Assembly (NCBI RefSeq): GCF_003751605.1
Contig: NZ_RJVJ01000001.1
Location: forward strand, 5,394,001 to 5,458,000
Direction: 5' to 3'
Source: Kitasatospora cineracea
Lineage (GTDB): Bacteria; Actinomycetota; Actinomycetes; Streptomycetales; Streptomycetaceae
DNA: 64,000 nucleotides
Notes under the pieces: model-generated
Databases searched by the model: none
What the model was told of the DNA's origin: nothing
The model's input: only the letters and a program-made list of their open reading frames with translations
Made by a program: the position numbers and the translations under genes
In this document: piece by piece, positions 1 to 8,924 of the stretch
Layout of the letters: each line of letters opens with the position of its first letter
Position numbering within the stretch: position 1 is the stretch's first letter

Positions 1-90
1 GCCGCGGCCGGACGGGCCGCCGAGGCCGCCGGCCTGGGCGCGGCCGGTGTTCGAACCCTGAACCCGGACTCCCCCGTCTCCGGGGTGTAA
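1..90 (+). CDS. 3' end of a gene cut by the window edge (unidentified)
   Basis: An open frame enters at base 1 and ends at TAA 88-90. Its 29 codons are Ala/Gly-rich and nearly all end in G or C, as in the genuine genes here. It stops 96 bases before the next start on the same strand. Too little remains to identify it, and a chance open frame in such GC-rich DNA cannot be excluded. Confidence 0.35.
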   Translation, partial: AAAGRAAEAAGLGAAGVRTLNPDSPVSGV

Positions 91-185
91 CGATCGATGG
101 CATGCACCTTTCAAAGCCGAGCGTTTGCTGACAGTCTGCCCCTCGGCCGGGGCCCCCACAGACCCTGGCGACCGAGAGGAGCACC

Positions 186-2045
186 ATGAGCAACAGACTC
201 CGCGCCCTCGCCACCCGCGCCGTCGCCGTGCTGGGCACCACCGTGCTCGCCGCCGCCGGCACCGCGACCACCGCCACCGCCGCCCCCACCGCGCAGACCA
301 CCTGCGCAGCGGCCCAGGTGGTGGCGGACGGCGGGTTCGAGTCCGGCGGCGCGTCCTGGACCTCGTCCAGCGGCGTGATCACCAGCGGCGGCGGCCAGAG
401 CGCCCACGGCGGAACGTCCTTCGCCTGGCTGGACGGCTACGGGTCGGCGCACACCGACACCCTCAGCCAGACCGTCACCCTCCCGGCCGGCTGCACCAGC
501 GCCACCCTCGGCTTCTGGCTGCACGTCGACACCGCCGAGACCAGCAGGACCACGGCGTACGACAAGCTGACCGTGAAGCTCGGCGGCACCACCCTCGCCA
601 CCTACTCCAACCTGGACGCCGCGGCCGGCTACGTGAAGAAGAGCATCGACGTCTCCGGGTACGCCGGGCAGACCGTCAGCCTCTCCTTCGGCGGCGTCGA
701 GGACTCCGGGCTGCAGACCGGCTTCGTGCTCGACGACGTCACGCTCGACGCCTCCGGCGGCACCACCACCCCGCCGCCCGCCACCGACGCCACCCGCACG
801 CCGGCCCCCGCCGGGTACACCGTGGCGCTGAGCAGCGACGCGAGCGGCGCCACCTGGACCGGGCACCAGAGCATCGCCTTCGGGAACCCCTCGGCAACCC
901 CGCTGACCGAGGTGTACCTGCGGCTCTGGGACAACGCCCACGGCAGCTGCCCCAGCACCCCCGTCACCGTCAGCAACCTGACCGGCGGCACCGCCGGCGC
1001 GCTCAGCGCCGACTGCACCGCGCTGAAGGTCACCCTGTCCGCGCCGCTCGGCCAGGGCCGGAGCGGCAGCCTCGGCTTCGACCTGTCCATCGCCGTCCCC
1101 TCCGGCGCCGACCGGTTCGGCCGGGACGGGGCGTTCGCCTTCGTCGGCAACGCGCTGCCCGTCCTCGCCGTGCGCGACGCGAACGGCTGGCACCTGGACC
1201 CCTACACCAACAACGGCGAGTCCTTCTACACCCTGGCCTCCGACTACACCGTCACCCTCGACCACCCCAGCAGCCTGCTGGTCCCCGCCACCGGCACCTC
1301 CGTCGACACCCCCGGCAGCAGCGGACGGACCGTCACCACGGCCACCGCGAAGAACGTCCGCGAGTTCGCCTGGGCGGCCGGCCCGTTCAGCAAGGTCTCC
1401 GGCAGCTCGGCGGCCGGCACCGCGATCAACGTCTACTCGGTCAGCGGCATCAGCTCCAGCGACGCGCAGTCCATGCTGAGCACCGCCAGGACCGCCGTCG
1501 ACGCGCACGCCGCGCGCTTCGGCGCCTACCCCTACGGCGAACTCGACGCCGTGATCGACAACAACTTCTGGTTCGGCGGCATGGAGTACCCCGGTTTCGT
1601 CCTCGACCTGGTCTCCACCACCGCGCTCACCCACGAGATCGGCCACCAGTGGTGGTACGGCATCGTCGGCGACGACGAGTACAACAGCCCGTGGCTGGAC
1701 GAGGCGTTCACCGACTACGCCACCGACCTCGCCCTCGGCAAGACCGGCAGCAACTGCTGGAACAGCACCTCCTGGGCGTCCTCCACCGAGAAGATCAGCA
1801 ACTCGATGGCCTACTGGGACGCCCACTCCTCCCGCTACTCGACGGTCGTCTACGGCTACGGCAAGTGCGCCCTGCACGACCTGCGCCGCACCATCGGCGA
1901 CACCGCGATGACCACGCTGCTGCACGACTACGCGGCGGCGCACTGGTACGGGATCTCCACCACCGCCGAGTTCAAGGCCGCCGCGCAGGCCGCGACCACG
2001 GTCGACCTGACGTCCTTCTGGACGCAGCACCGCATCGACGGCTGA
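186..2045 (+). CDS. Secreted M1-family zinc metallopeptidase with N-terminal jelly-roll-like domain
   Basis: 619 residues. An Ala-rich Sec signal peptide (about 1-35) precedes a beta-rich, possibly carbohydrate-binding region (about 40-190) and a Thr/Pro linker. The catalytic half carries FGGMEYPG (the place of the M1 GAMEN exopeptidase motif), HEIGHQWW around residue 483 and WLDEAFTDY about 18 residues on, giving the HExxH-18-E zinc site. M1 enzymes are aminopeptidases; this one would act outside the cell on peptides. It is much shorter than classical PepN (about 850 aa) and lacks the long C-terminal helical domain. AGAGGAGC lies just upstream of ATG 186. It converges on the next gene with a 30-bp gap. 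Confidence 0.88.
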   Translation: MSNRLRALATRAVAVLGTTVLAAAGTATTATAAPTAQTTCAAAQVVADGGFESGGASWTSSSGVITSGGGQSAHGGTSFAWLDGYGSAHTDTLSQTVTLPAGCTSATLGFWLHVDTAETSRTTAYDKLTVKLGGTTLATYSNLDAAAGYVKKSIDVSGYAGQTVSLSFGGVEDSGLQTGFVLDDVTLDASGGTTTPPPATDATRTPAPAGYTVALSSDASGATWTGHQSIAFGNPSATPLTEVYLRLWDNAHGSCPSTPVTVSNLTGGTAGALSADCTALKVTLSAPLGQGRSGSLGFDLSIAVPSGADRFGRDGAFAFVGNALPVLAVRDANGWHLDPYTNNGESFYTLASDYTVTLDHPSSLLVPATGTSVDTPGSSGRTVTTATAKNVREFAWAAGPFSKVSGSSAAGTAINVYSVSGISSSDAQSMLSTARTAVDAHAARFGAYPYGELDAVIDNNFWFGGMEYPGFVLDLVSTTALTHEIGHQWWYGIVGDDEYNSPWLDEAFTDYATDLALGKTGSNCWNSTSWASSTEKISNSMAYWDAHSSRYSTVVYGYGKCALHDLRRTIGDTAMTTLLHDYAAAHWYGISTTAEFKAAAQAATTVDLTSFWTQHRIDG

Positions 2046-2075
2046 CGCCCGGTCAGGCGCCGCGGCGCCACGGCG

Positions 2076-3407
2076 TCAGCTCCCCGTCCGGCCCGCCGGA
2101 GCCCTTGCGGCGGCGTCGGACGGGACCCCGCGCCGACGGGCGACCAGCGCGCCCAGCAGACCGGCCAGGGCACCCCAGCCGGCGGCGATCGGGACGGCGG
2201 TGAGCAGGTCCGGCTCCAGCACCGTCCGCCCCTCGCCGCCCAGGCCCAGCAGCGACAGCCCGTACGCCGCCGACACCCGGGTCACCGACCCGACGGCCAG
2301 CACCGCCAGCGCCAGGACGACCGCCCACTGCACGACCGAGCGCCACACCGGCAGCGGCGGACGCGTCCGGGCCGCCGCCGCCACGCCCGCCGCCAGCACC
2401 AGCAGCGCCGCCAGCGGCAGCAGCAGCCACGCCCAGCCGTTCTGCGCCGCCAGCGCAGGCAGGTCCAGCGTCACGTCCTGCCCGGAACGCAGCACCGCCG
2501 CCAGCGGATGCGGGAACGGCAGGCCCAGACTGTCCGTGACGTGACCGTGCCAGGACGCGCCGAGGCCCACCCCGAACCCCAGCCACGCCAGGTTCGGCAG
2601 CCCCAGGCAGAGCACCGCCAGCGTCTCCCGCGGCTCACTGCCCGTCACCGCCGCCACCAAGCCGCCCACCAGGCCCAGCAGCACGTACACCAGCAGCAGC
2701 GACAGCACCGCGTGCACCGTCGGCCGCAGCGTGCCGTGCCAGCGCACCCAGCCGGTCGGCAACGGCGCGCGGCGCGAGGCCGCCAGGGCCAGCAGCACCA
2801 CCACCGCCAGCCAGAGCAGGCCGAAACCCACCGCCGGACCCGGATCCACCCGGAACCCCACCGTCGGCGCCGCACCGAACGCCCCGCCCAGCTCGTCCAG
2901 CAGCGGATCGCCCGTCGACACCGTGAAACCGTGCCGGGCCGCCGCGGACAGCAGCAGCACCGCCACCACCCAGCCCGCCGCCAGCGCCAGCACCCGGGCC
3001 AGCAACAGCCGCCCGCCCACCACCGCGTGACGGCGCAGCGGCCGCAGGAACAGGTACGCCGCCACCAGCGCGCCCACCAGCGTCACCGACAGCGGCATCG
3101 CGGTGATCCCGCCCTGCGCGGTCGCCACGAAGGCGGCGCCCCCGTCGAGCTGCGCCGGCGCCCCCAGCGCCATCAGCAGCGTCGCGGCCAGCACCGGGCC
3201 GAAACCGCCGCCCGGCAACTCGTCCGCGCCCGCCAGCCACAGGCCGAGCGCGGCCACCGCCGCCATCGCCGCGAGCGTGCCGACCACCGTGACCAGCGCG
3301 GAGAGCAGGACGGATCCGGGAGCGGCCAGCCGGTCGGGGGGCCCGGACGAGGGCGGTGGCGGTGGCGGCGGGGTGCGGGGGTTCGCGGGAGTGGCAGCAC
3401 CAGGCAC
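2076..3407 (-). CDS. Streptophobe-type multi-pass membrane protein
   Basis: About 443 residues from a GTG at 3407. A Pro-rich N-terminus is followed by roughly ten hydrophobic segments. The layout resembles the streptophobe family of actinomycete membrane proteins, whose function is unknown. The reading frame stays open far upstream, but that part is Pro/Ala junk antisense to the next gene, so the start was placed where membrane-protein-like composition begins; the exact start is uncertain. It is divergent from the gene at 3637, with about 230 bp between. No catalytic motif is visible. Family assignment is from memory of sequence character, not a search. Confidence 0.65.
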   Translation of the reverse strand: MPGAATPANPRTPPPPPPPSSGPPDRLAAPGSVLLSALVTVVGTLAAMAAVAALGLWLAGADELPGGGFGPVLAATLLMALGAPAQLDGGAAFVATAQGGITAMPLSVTLVGALVAAYLFLRPLRRHAVVGGRLLLARVLALAAGWVVAVLLLSAAARHGFTVSTGDPLLDELGGAFGAAPTVGFRVDPGPAVGFGLLWLAVVVLLALAASRRAPLPTGWVRWHGTLRPTVHAVLSLLLVYVLLGLVGGLVAAVTGSEPRETLAVLCLGLPNLAWLGFGVGLGASWHGHVTDSLGLPFPHPLAAVLRSGQDVTLDLPALAAQNGWAWLLLPLAALLVLAAGVAAAARTRPPLPVWRSVVQWAVVLALAVLAVGSVTRVSAAYGLSLLGLGGEGRTVLEPDLLTAVPIAAGWGALAGLLGALVARRRGVPSDAAARAPAGRTGS

Positions 3408-3636
3408 ACGTCTCACCGGCCCTTCGAGCGCGACCCCCCGGCACCGGCCCGGACCGGCCGGTCCCTCCAGCTTCCAACAGGGCCGGGAGGGCGGCGAATC
3501 GCCGCGTGCGGGGGCGGCCTGCGGGCGGGAGGCCGGTCGGTCCGGGGGCGTGCTCGAAGCGGCGGGGGCGGTGGTGCGGGCGGACAATGGTGGATGCGCA
3601 GCTGGACTCGGGGGAGTCCGACCGGGAGGCGGTCCC

Positions 3637-5235
3637 GTGAGTGAGCAGCCGACACCCCGACAGCCCGAAGAACCCGACCACGACCGGCCCGAAGGACCGG
3701 ACGGCCGGAACGACGAGGCCCAGGCCCCGCCGCCGCACCGGCCCACCGAGGTGGTGGGCGGAACGGCCGGCCCTCCCACCGAAGTGGTCAAACCCGGGAC
3801 GGATCCGGGAGACGGGGCGGGGACACCGACCGAACTGGTGGAACGGGCGGGCGGTGCGGCCGGCGCGGCATCGGCGGCGGAGGCGCAGCCCACGGAGGTG
3901 GTGCGGCCGTCGCCGTCGGCCGGGGGAGCGGCGGACGGCGGGTCGGGGGCGTCGCCGTCCTTCTCCTCCCGGGCCGGGAGCGGGACCGGGGCCGGGGCCG
4001 GTGGTGAGGACGGTCCGGTGGGGCCGCCGTCCGGGCCGCTGTCGGCGGGTGGGGCACGGCCGTCGGACGCGTCGGCGGGCGGCGGGGCGCCGTCGGGCGG
4101 TGGGGGCGGGTCGTCGGCGGGCGGGAGCGGGCCGCCGAGCGGTGGGCGGCCCACGGCCGGGGGCGGTGCGGGGGACGGGGGGAAGCCGTGGTGGCGGAAG
4201 GGGCCGGTGCTCGCCGGGGCGGTCCTCGTCGTGGGGCTGGGCGTGGCGCTCGGGGTGGTCGCCACCGGCGGCTCGGGCGGGAGCAGCGCCCAGGCCGTCG
4301 AGATGCAGCCGGTGGCTGCCTCCGGGCAGAAACCGTTCACCGACTCGGTCGCCAACGGCACCGCCTCCGCCTCGGCCTCGCCCAGCGGCTCGGGCCCGGG
4401 CGGCAGCGCCTCCGCCCCGGGCGCGTCCGGCAGTTCCGGCGCGTCCGGCGGCACCGTGGACGGCGGGCAGCCCGGCCTGTACGGCGGAACCCGCGAAGTG
4501 GCCAGTTGCGACGTGCCGAAACTCTCCGGCTACCTGGCCGCCAACACCGACAAGGCCAAGGCCTGGGCCGGGGTCGAGGGCATCGACAGCTCGCAGATCG
4601 ACGGCTACCTGCACGGCCTGACACCCGTGGTGCTGCGCCAGGACACCCGGGTCACCAACCACGGCTACCAGAGCGGGCAGGCCACCCCCTACCAGGCCGT
4701 CCTGCAGTCCGGGACGGCCGTGCTGGTCGACAGCCAGGGCGTGCCGCGGGTGCGCTGCGCCTGCGGCAACCCGCTGACCCCGCCGAGCGGGACGGGCGGT
4801 GCGTACACCGGGACGGCGTGGTCCTCCTTCCACCCCGACGGGGTGGTGACGGTGCAGCCCGCGGCGGCGCCGGTGAACCAGATCGTGCTGGTGGACCAGG
4901 CGACGGGCCGTCAGTTCGACCGTCCCGTCGGCGGAACGGGCGGAAACGACGGATCGGCCTCGCCCAGTGCCTCCGGCTCCGGGTCGTCCGGCAGCCACTC
5001 CGGGACGGGCCCGCCGTCCGGCGCCTCCTCCTCGGCGCCCTCGTCCGGCGGGTCGTCCGCGCCGTCCTCCGGCGGCCCGGGCTCGCCCGGGCACTCCGGC
5101 TCGTCCGGTTCGCCGGGCGGTGGCGCGGGCTCCGGGTCTGCGCCCGGTGCGTCCTCCGGCGGGGCGTCGGGGCACGCGAGCTCGGCCGGAGCGTCCGCGG
5201 GTGCGTCGAAGGCGGCCGGGTCGGGCACGCCGTAG
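3637..5235 (+). CDS. Single-pass membrane protein with DUF6777-like extracellular domain
   Basis: 532 residues from GTG 3637, chosen because GGGAGG sits seven bases upstream. Residues 1-185 are low-complexity and hydrophilic, with four THR/PTEVV-like repeats (TEVV, TELV). One transmembrane segment (about 190-212) follows a WWRKG positive patch. The outer domain (about 285-430) has the only complex sequence, including DTRVTNHGYQSGQ and CACGNPLTPP, which I associate with the actinomycete DUF6777 family. The last 100 residues are Ser/Gly/Pro. The cytosolic PTEVV repeats resemble tails of proteins near Ser/Thr kinases and may be phosphorylated (inference). Function unknown. Confidence 0.65.
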   Translation: MSEQPTPRQPEEPDHDRPEGPDGRNDEAQAPPPHRPTEVVGGTAGPPTEVVKPGTDPGDGAGTPTELVERAGGAAGAASAAEAQPTEVVRPSPSAGGAADGGSGASPSFSSRAGSGTGAGAGGEDGPVGPPSGPLSAGGARPSDASAGGGAPSGGGGGSSAGGSGPPSGGRPTAGGGAGDGGKPWWRKGPVLAGAVLVVGLGVALGVVATGGSGGSSAQAVEMQPVAASGQKPFTDSVANGTASASASPSGSGPGGSASAPGASGSSGASGGTVDGGQPGLYGGTREVASCDVPKLSGYLAANTDKAKAWAGVEGIDSSQIDGYLHGLTPVVLRQDTRVTNHGYQSGQATPYQAVLQSGTAVLVDSQGVPRVRCACGNPLTPPSGTGGAYTGTAWSSFHPDGVVTVQPAAAPVNQIVLVDQATGRQFDRPVGGTGGNDGSASPSASGSGSSGSHSGTGPPSGASSSAPSSGGSSAPSSGGPGSPGHSGSSGSPGGGAGSGSAPGASSGGASGHASSAGASAGASKAAGSGTP

Positions 5236-5255
5236 CGGTTGTCCCTCGGCGGTGG

Positions 5256-7052
5256 TCAGAACCAGTCGGGGCGGGTGTCGGCCGCGGTGCGGTCCAGGGC
5301 GTCCAGGAGGTCGAACTGGGGTCCGGTGCGGGGCAGTTCGACGCGGAAGAAGTAGCGGGCGGCCTGCCGCTTGCCCTCGTGGAAGCCGTCCCCGGCCTCG
5401 GGGAGGGCGAGGAACTGCTCCAGCCAGATCCAGGCCAGCACGACGTGTCCGACGGCCTCCAGGTAGACGGAGGCGTTGGCCAGCGCGGTGTCCGGGTCGC
5501 CGCCCGCCCACAGTGCGGCGGTGGTGTCCCCGACCCGGGTGGCGGCCGCGGCCAGCGCGGCGGCCAGCGTGCCGGCTTCGCCACCGGCGATCGTGGCGCG
5601 GCGGACGGTGGCGCCGATGGTCTCCAGCAGCACTCGCAGGCCCGCGCCGCCGCCCATGACGACCTTGCGGCCGAGCAGGTCGAGGCCCTGGATGCCGTGG
5701 GTGCCCTCGTGGATGGGGTTGAGCCGGTTGTCGCGGTAGAACTGCTCGACGTCGTACTCGCGGGTGTAGCCGTAGCCGCCGTGGACCTGGATGGCGAGGT
5801 CGTTGGCGGCCAGGCACCACTGCGAGGGCCAGCTCTTGGCGATCGGGGTCAGCACGTCCAGCAGCAGTCGGGCCCGGGCGCGTTCGTCCGCGTCGGGGGC
5901 GGTGCGCTCCTCGTCCAGCAGGCGGCTGCAGTACAGGCTCAGTGCGAGGCCGCCCTCGACGTAGCTCTTCTGGGCCAGCAGCATTCGCTTGACGTCGGCG
6001 TGCTCGATGATCGGCACCTGCGGGGCGGCGGCGTCCTTGCCGGTGGGCGGGCGGCCCTGGGTGCGGGTGCGGGCGTAGTCGAGGGCGTGCAGGTAGCCGG
6101 TGTAGCCGAGCGCGGCGGCGCCCAGGCCGACGCCGATCCGGGCCTCGTTCATCATGTGGAACATGTAGGCCAGGCCGTGGTGCGGCTCGCCGACCAGGAA
6201 GCCGACCGCGCCCGGCGCGCCGCCGGGGGTGTGCCGTCCCTCGCCGAAGTTGAGCATCGTGTTGGTGGTGCCCCGGTAGCCCATCTTGTGGTTGAGGCCC
6301 GCCAGGACGACGTCGTTGCGTTCGCCGAGGGAGCCGTCCGGCGCGACCAGGTACTTGGGGACGACGAAGAGCGAGATGCCCTTCACGCCCGCCGGACCGC
6401 CGGGGATCTTGGCGAGCACCAGGTGGACGATGTTCTCGCTCAGGTCGTGGTCGCCGCCGGAGATCCACATCTTGGTGCCGGTGATCCGGTGGGTGCCGTC
6501 CGGCTGCGGCACCGCGCGGGTGGTGACGTCGGCCAGCGAGGAGCCCGCCTGCGGCTCGGAGAGGCACATGGTGCCGAAGAAGCGGCCCTCGACCATGGGC
6601 CGCACGTAGGTGTCGACCTGCTCCGCGCTGCCGTGCGCCAGCAGCAGGTTGGCGTTGGCCACGGTGAGGAACGGGTACGCGGCGGTGCCGACGTTGGCCG
6701 CCTGGAACCAGGCCATGCAGGCGTTGGCCACCACCTGCGGCAGCTGCTGGCCGCCCACCGCGTGGTCCATCGCGGCGCCGGCCAGCCCCGAGTCGGCGAA
6801 GACCCGCAGGGCCTGCCCGACCTCCGGGATGAGGTGCACCCGCTCGCCGTCGAAGGTCGGCTCCTGGGCGTCGTTCTTCTTGTTGTGCGGGGCGAAGTGC
6901 CGGGTGGCGATCTCCGCGCTGAGGTCGAGCACCGCGTCGACGGTGTCCCGGTCGTGCTCGGCGTAGCGCCCGCGCGCGGTCAGGGCGGTGACGTCCAGCC
7001 AGTCGTGGAGCAGGAAGTCCAGGTCGCGGCGGGACAGCAGGAGGGAGTCCAT
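5256..7052 (-). CDS. Acyl-CoA dehydrogenase, DmdC-like long form
   Basis: 598 residues, starting MDSLLLSRRDLDFLLHDW, the typical N-terminal extension of long acyl-CoA dehydrogenases related to methylmercaptopropionyl-CoA dehydrogenase DmdC. Motifs for the FAD-dependent core include CLSEPQAGSSLADV and GTKMWISGGDHD, followed by VHGGYGYTREYDVEQFYRD. A C-terminal extra helical domain ends the protein. It would oxidise an acyl-CoA to enoyl-CoA, passing electrons to ETF; the substrate cannot be inferred. It is a single gene divergent from the pao-like operon, with its own sigma-70-type promoter. Confidence 0.88.
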   Translation of the reverse strand: MDSLLLSRRDLDFLLHDWLDVTALTARGRYAEHDRDTVDAVLDLSAEIATRHFAPHNKKNDAQEPTFDGERVHLIPEVGQALRVFADSGLAGAAMDHAVGGQQLPQVVANACMAWFQAANVGTAAYPFLTVANANLLLAHGSAEQVDTYVRPMVEGRFFGTMCLSEPQAGSSLADVTTRAVPQPDGTHRITGTKMWISGGDHDLSENIVHLVLAKIPGGPAGVKGISLFVVPKYLVAPDGSLGERNDVVLAGLNHKMGYRGTTNTMLNFGEGRHTPGGAPGAVGFLVGEPHHGLAYMFHMMNEARIGVGLGAAALGYTGYLHALDYARTRTQGRPPTGKDAAAPQVPIIEHADVKRMLLAQKSYVEGGLALSLYCSRLLDEERTAPDADERARARLLLDVLTPIAKSWPSQWCLAANDLAIQVHGGYGYTREYDVEQFYRDNRLNPIHEGTHGIQGLDLLGRKVVMGGGAGLRVLLETIGATVRRATIAGGEAGTLAAALAAAATRVGDTTAALWAGGDPDTALANASVYLEAVGHVVLAWIWLEQFLALPEAGDGFHEGKRQAARYFFRVELPRTGPQFDLLDALDRTAADTRPDWF

Positions 7053-7245
7053 GGCGGTGCGTCCAATCGGCGGCGGGATCTGGGGCCGAGGCCGGTTCCT
7101 CGCGGCGACGGCGGTGGGGAGCCGTGGACCGTGCCCGGTGGAACGCGTCGTCCGACCCTCTCCGGAACGGGAGCCCCACGCGGTCGGGGCGAGGGCGAGG
7201 GCGGTCGCACGCGGTGGCGCGGCCCGGCCGAGTTGACCCGCGAGT

Positions 7246-7274
7246 AACGTAGGCTCCCCTCCACTCCGAGTCAA
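7246..7274 (-). promoter_or_regulatory. Housekeeping-type promoter for the acyl-CoA dehydrogenase
   Basis: On the minus strand, TTGACT (7274-7269) and TACGTT (7251-7246) are separated by exactly 17 bp, close to the HrdB consensus. Transcription would start near 7239, leaving a leader of about 187 nt to ATG 7052. In the rest of the 304-bp divergent intergenic region I see no further element. Confidence 0.6.
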
Positions 7275-7356
7275 GATCCTCGCGCGGGGGCCCGCCCGGG
7301 TGAGTCCCGGCAGGTCCCGTGTGAGCGGGACCGGCGCCGGGAACCTTCGTGCGGTG

Positions 7357-7923
7357 ATGAGCGAGATCACCGTCCACGTTGACGGAACCCCGCGTCGGCT
7401 GACCGTCGACACCCGCACGACCCTGCTGGACGCCCTGCGCGAGCGGCTGGGGGTGACGAGCCCGAAGAAGGGCTGTGACCACGGGCAGTGCGGCGCCTGC
7501 ACGGTGCTCTCCGGCGGACGGCGGGTGCTGAGCTGCCTCACCCTGGCGCTCACCCAGGACGGCGCCCGGGTCGTCACCGCCGAGGGGCTCGCCGCCCGGG
7601 GGCAGGGGGCCGACGGGCAGCGCTCCGACGACGGGCTGCACCCGGTGCAGCGGGCGTTCATCGACTGCGACGCGTTCCAGTGCGGCTACTGCACCCCGGG
7701 GCAGGTCGTCTCCGCGGTCGGGATGCTCGACGAGTTCGCGCAGGGCTGGCCGAGCGCCGTCACCGAGGGCAGCCGGCCGCCGGAGCTGGACCGGGCCGAG
7801 GTGGCCGAGCGGATGAGCGGCAACCTGTGCCGCTGCGCGGCCTACGTCAACATCGTGCCCGCCGTCCAGCAGGCCGCGGCCGAGTCCGGCCCGGCCGCGC
7901 CGGGTGCGGAGGTGGCCGAGTGA
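7357..7923 (+). CDS. paoA: Aldehyde oxidoreductase, [2Fe-2S] subunit (PaoA/YagT-like)
   Basis: 188 residues. The plant-type [2Fe-2S] motif CDHGQCGACTVL in the first third and the second cluster motif CGYCTPGQ with later CRCAAY are those of the small subunit of xanthine-oxidase-family enzymes. It carries electrons from the molybdenum site to FAD. ATG 7357 was preferred to an upstream GTG because MSEITVHVDG starts the ferredoxin fold exactly. No Tat signal is visible, unlike periplasmic E. coli PaoA, so the complex is probably cytoplasmic. First gene of a three-gene operon; its TGA overlaps the next GTG. Confidence 0.9.
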   Translation: MSEITVHVDGTPRRLTVDTRTTLLDALRERLGVTSPKKGCDHGQCGACTVLSGGRRVLSCLTLALTQDGARVVTAEGLAARGQGADGQRSDDGLHPVQRAFIDCDAFQCGYCTPGQVVSAVGMLDEFAQGWPSAVTEGSRPPELDRAEVAERMSGNLCRCAAYVNIVPAVQQAAAESGPAAPGAEVAE

Positions 7924-8924
7924 AACCGTTCGACTACCGGAGCCCGGCCGACCCGGCGGCGGCCGTCCGCAGCGTCGCCGGGAACCCGGCCGCGGTGTTC
8001 CTCGGCGGCGGGACGAACCTGGTCGACCACCTCAAACTCGGCGTCGCCGCCCCCGACCTGGTCGTCCACGTCGCCGACCTGCTGCCCGCCGGGATCGAGG
8101 AACTCGACGGGGGAGCCCTCCGGATCGGCGCGGGCGTCCGCAACAGCGACCTCGCCGCCGACCGGCGGGTGCGCGAGCGCTTCCCCGTGCTGTCCCAGGC
8201 CCTGCTCTCGGGCGCGTCGGGCCAACTGCGCAACATGGCCACCACCGGCGGCAACCCGTTGCAGCGCACCCGCTGCGTCTACTTCCAGGACGTCACCACG
8301 GCGTGCAACAAGCGGCAGCCCGGCTCGGGCTGCTCCGCCGTCGGCGGCTGGACCCGCCACCACGCGATCCTCGGCGCCTCCGAGCACTGCCTCGCCGTCC
8401 ACCCCTCCGACATGGCCGTGGCGATGGCCGCCCTCGACGCCGAGGTACGGGTGCTGGGGCCGGACGGCGAACGCACGATCCCCTTCACCGGCCTGCACCG
8501 GCTGCCCGCCGACACCCCCGAGCGGGACACGGTGCTCGAACACGGGGACCTGATCACCGCGATCGACCTGCCGGCCCTGCCGCTCGCCCGCCGCTCGGCC
8601 TACCGCAAGGTGCGCGACCGGGCCTCGTACGCGTTCGCCCTGGTCAGCGTCGCCGCGGCGGTGGACGTCCGGGACGGGGTGATCACGGACGCGCGGGTCG
8701 CCCTCGGCGGCGTGGCCCACGTGCCGTGGCGCGCGCACCGGGCCGAGCGGGTGCTGCGCGGCGCCCCCGCCACCGAGGAGACCTACCGCGCCGCCGCGGA
8801 CGCCGAACTCGCCGACGCCCGCCCGGCCGACGGACCGGACGGCGGCAACGCCTTCAAGATCCCGCTGCTGCGCCGCACCCTCGCCGCCACCCTGCGCGGA
8901 CTCGTCCGGGAGGACGCCCGATGA
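7920..8924 (+). CDS. paoB: Aldehyde oxidoreductase, FAD subunit with extra [4Fe-4S] insertion (PaoB/YagS-like)
   Basis: 334 residues starting at GTG 7920 in a GTGA overlap with the previous stop. FLGGGTNLVDHLK and TTGGNPLQRTRC are FAD-binding motifs of the CO-dehydrogenase flavoprotein fold. The insertion TRCVYFQDVTTACNKR with GSGCSAVGG supplies Cys residues like those binding the additional [4Fe-4S] cluster of E. coli PaoB and 4-hydroxybenzoyl-CoA reductase. It would pass electrons to a terminal acceptor. The next gene starts in an ATGA overlap, so translation is coupled. Confidence 0.9.
   Translation: MKPFDYRSPADPAAAVRSVAGNPAAVFLGGGTNLVDHLKLGVAAPDLVVHVADLLPAGIEELDGGALRIGAGVRNSDLAADRRVRERFPVLSQALLSGASGQLRNMATTGGNPLQRTRCVYFQDVTTACNKRQPGSGCSAVGGWTRHHAILGASEHCLAVHPSDMAVAMAALDAEVRVLGPDGERTIPFTGLHRLPADTPERDTVLEHGDLITAIDLPALPLARRSAYRKVRDRASYAFALVSVAAAVDVRDGVITDARVALGGVAHVPWRAHRAERVLRGAPATEETYRAAADAELADARPADGPDGGNAFKIPLLRRTLAATLRGLVREDAR

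Noticed and set aside
111..2030. 639-aa open frame opposite the M1 peptidase
   Set aside because: Gly/Val/Arg-rich antisense frame created by high GC3; the plus strand has signal peptide and zinc motifs.
2635..7641. 1668-aa minus-strand frame and other very long frames (4188-7247, 13170-16343, 24133-27258)
   Set aside because: Arg/Pro/Ala-only composition with no domains; all are shadows of recognised genes in GC-rich DNA.
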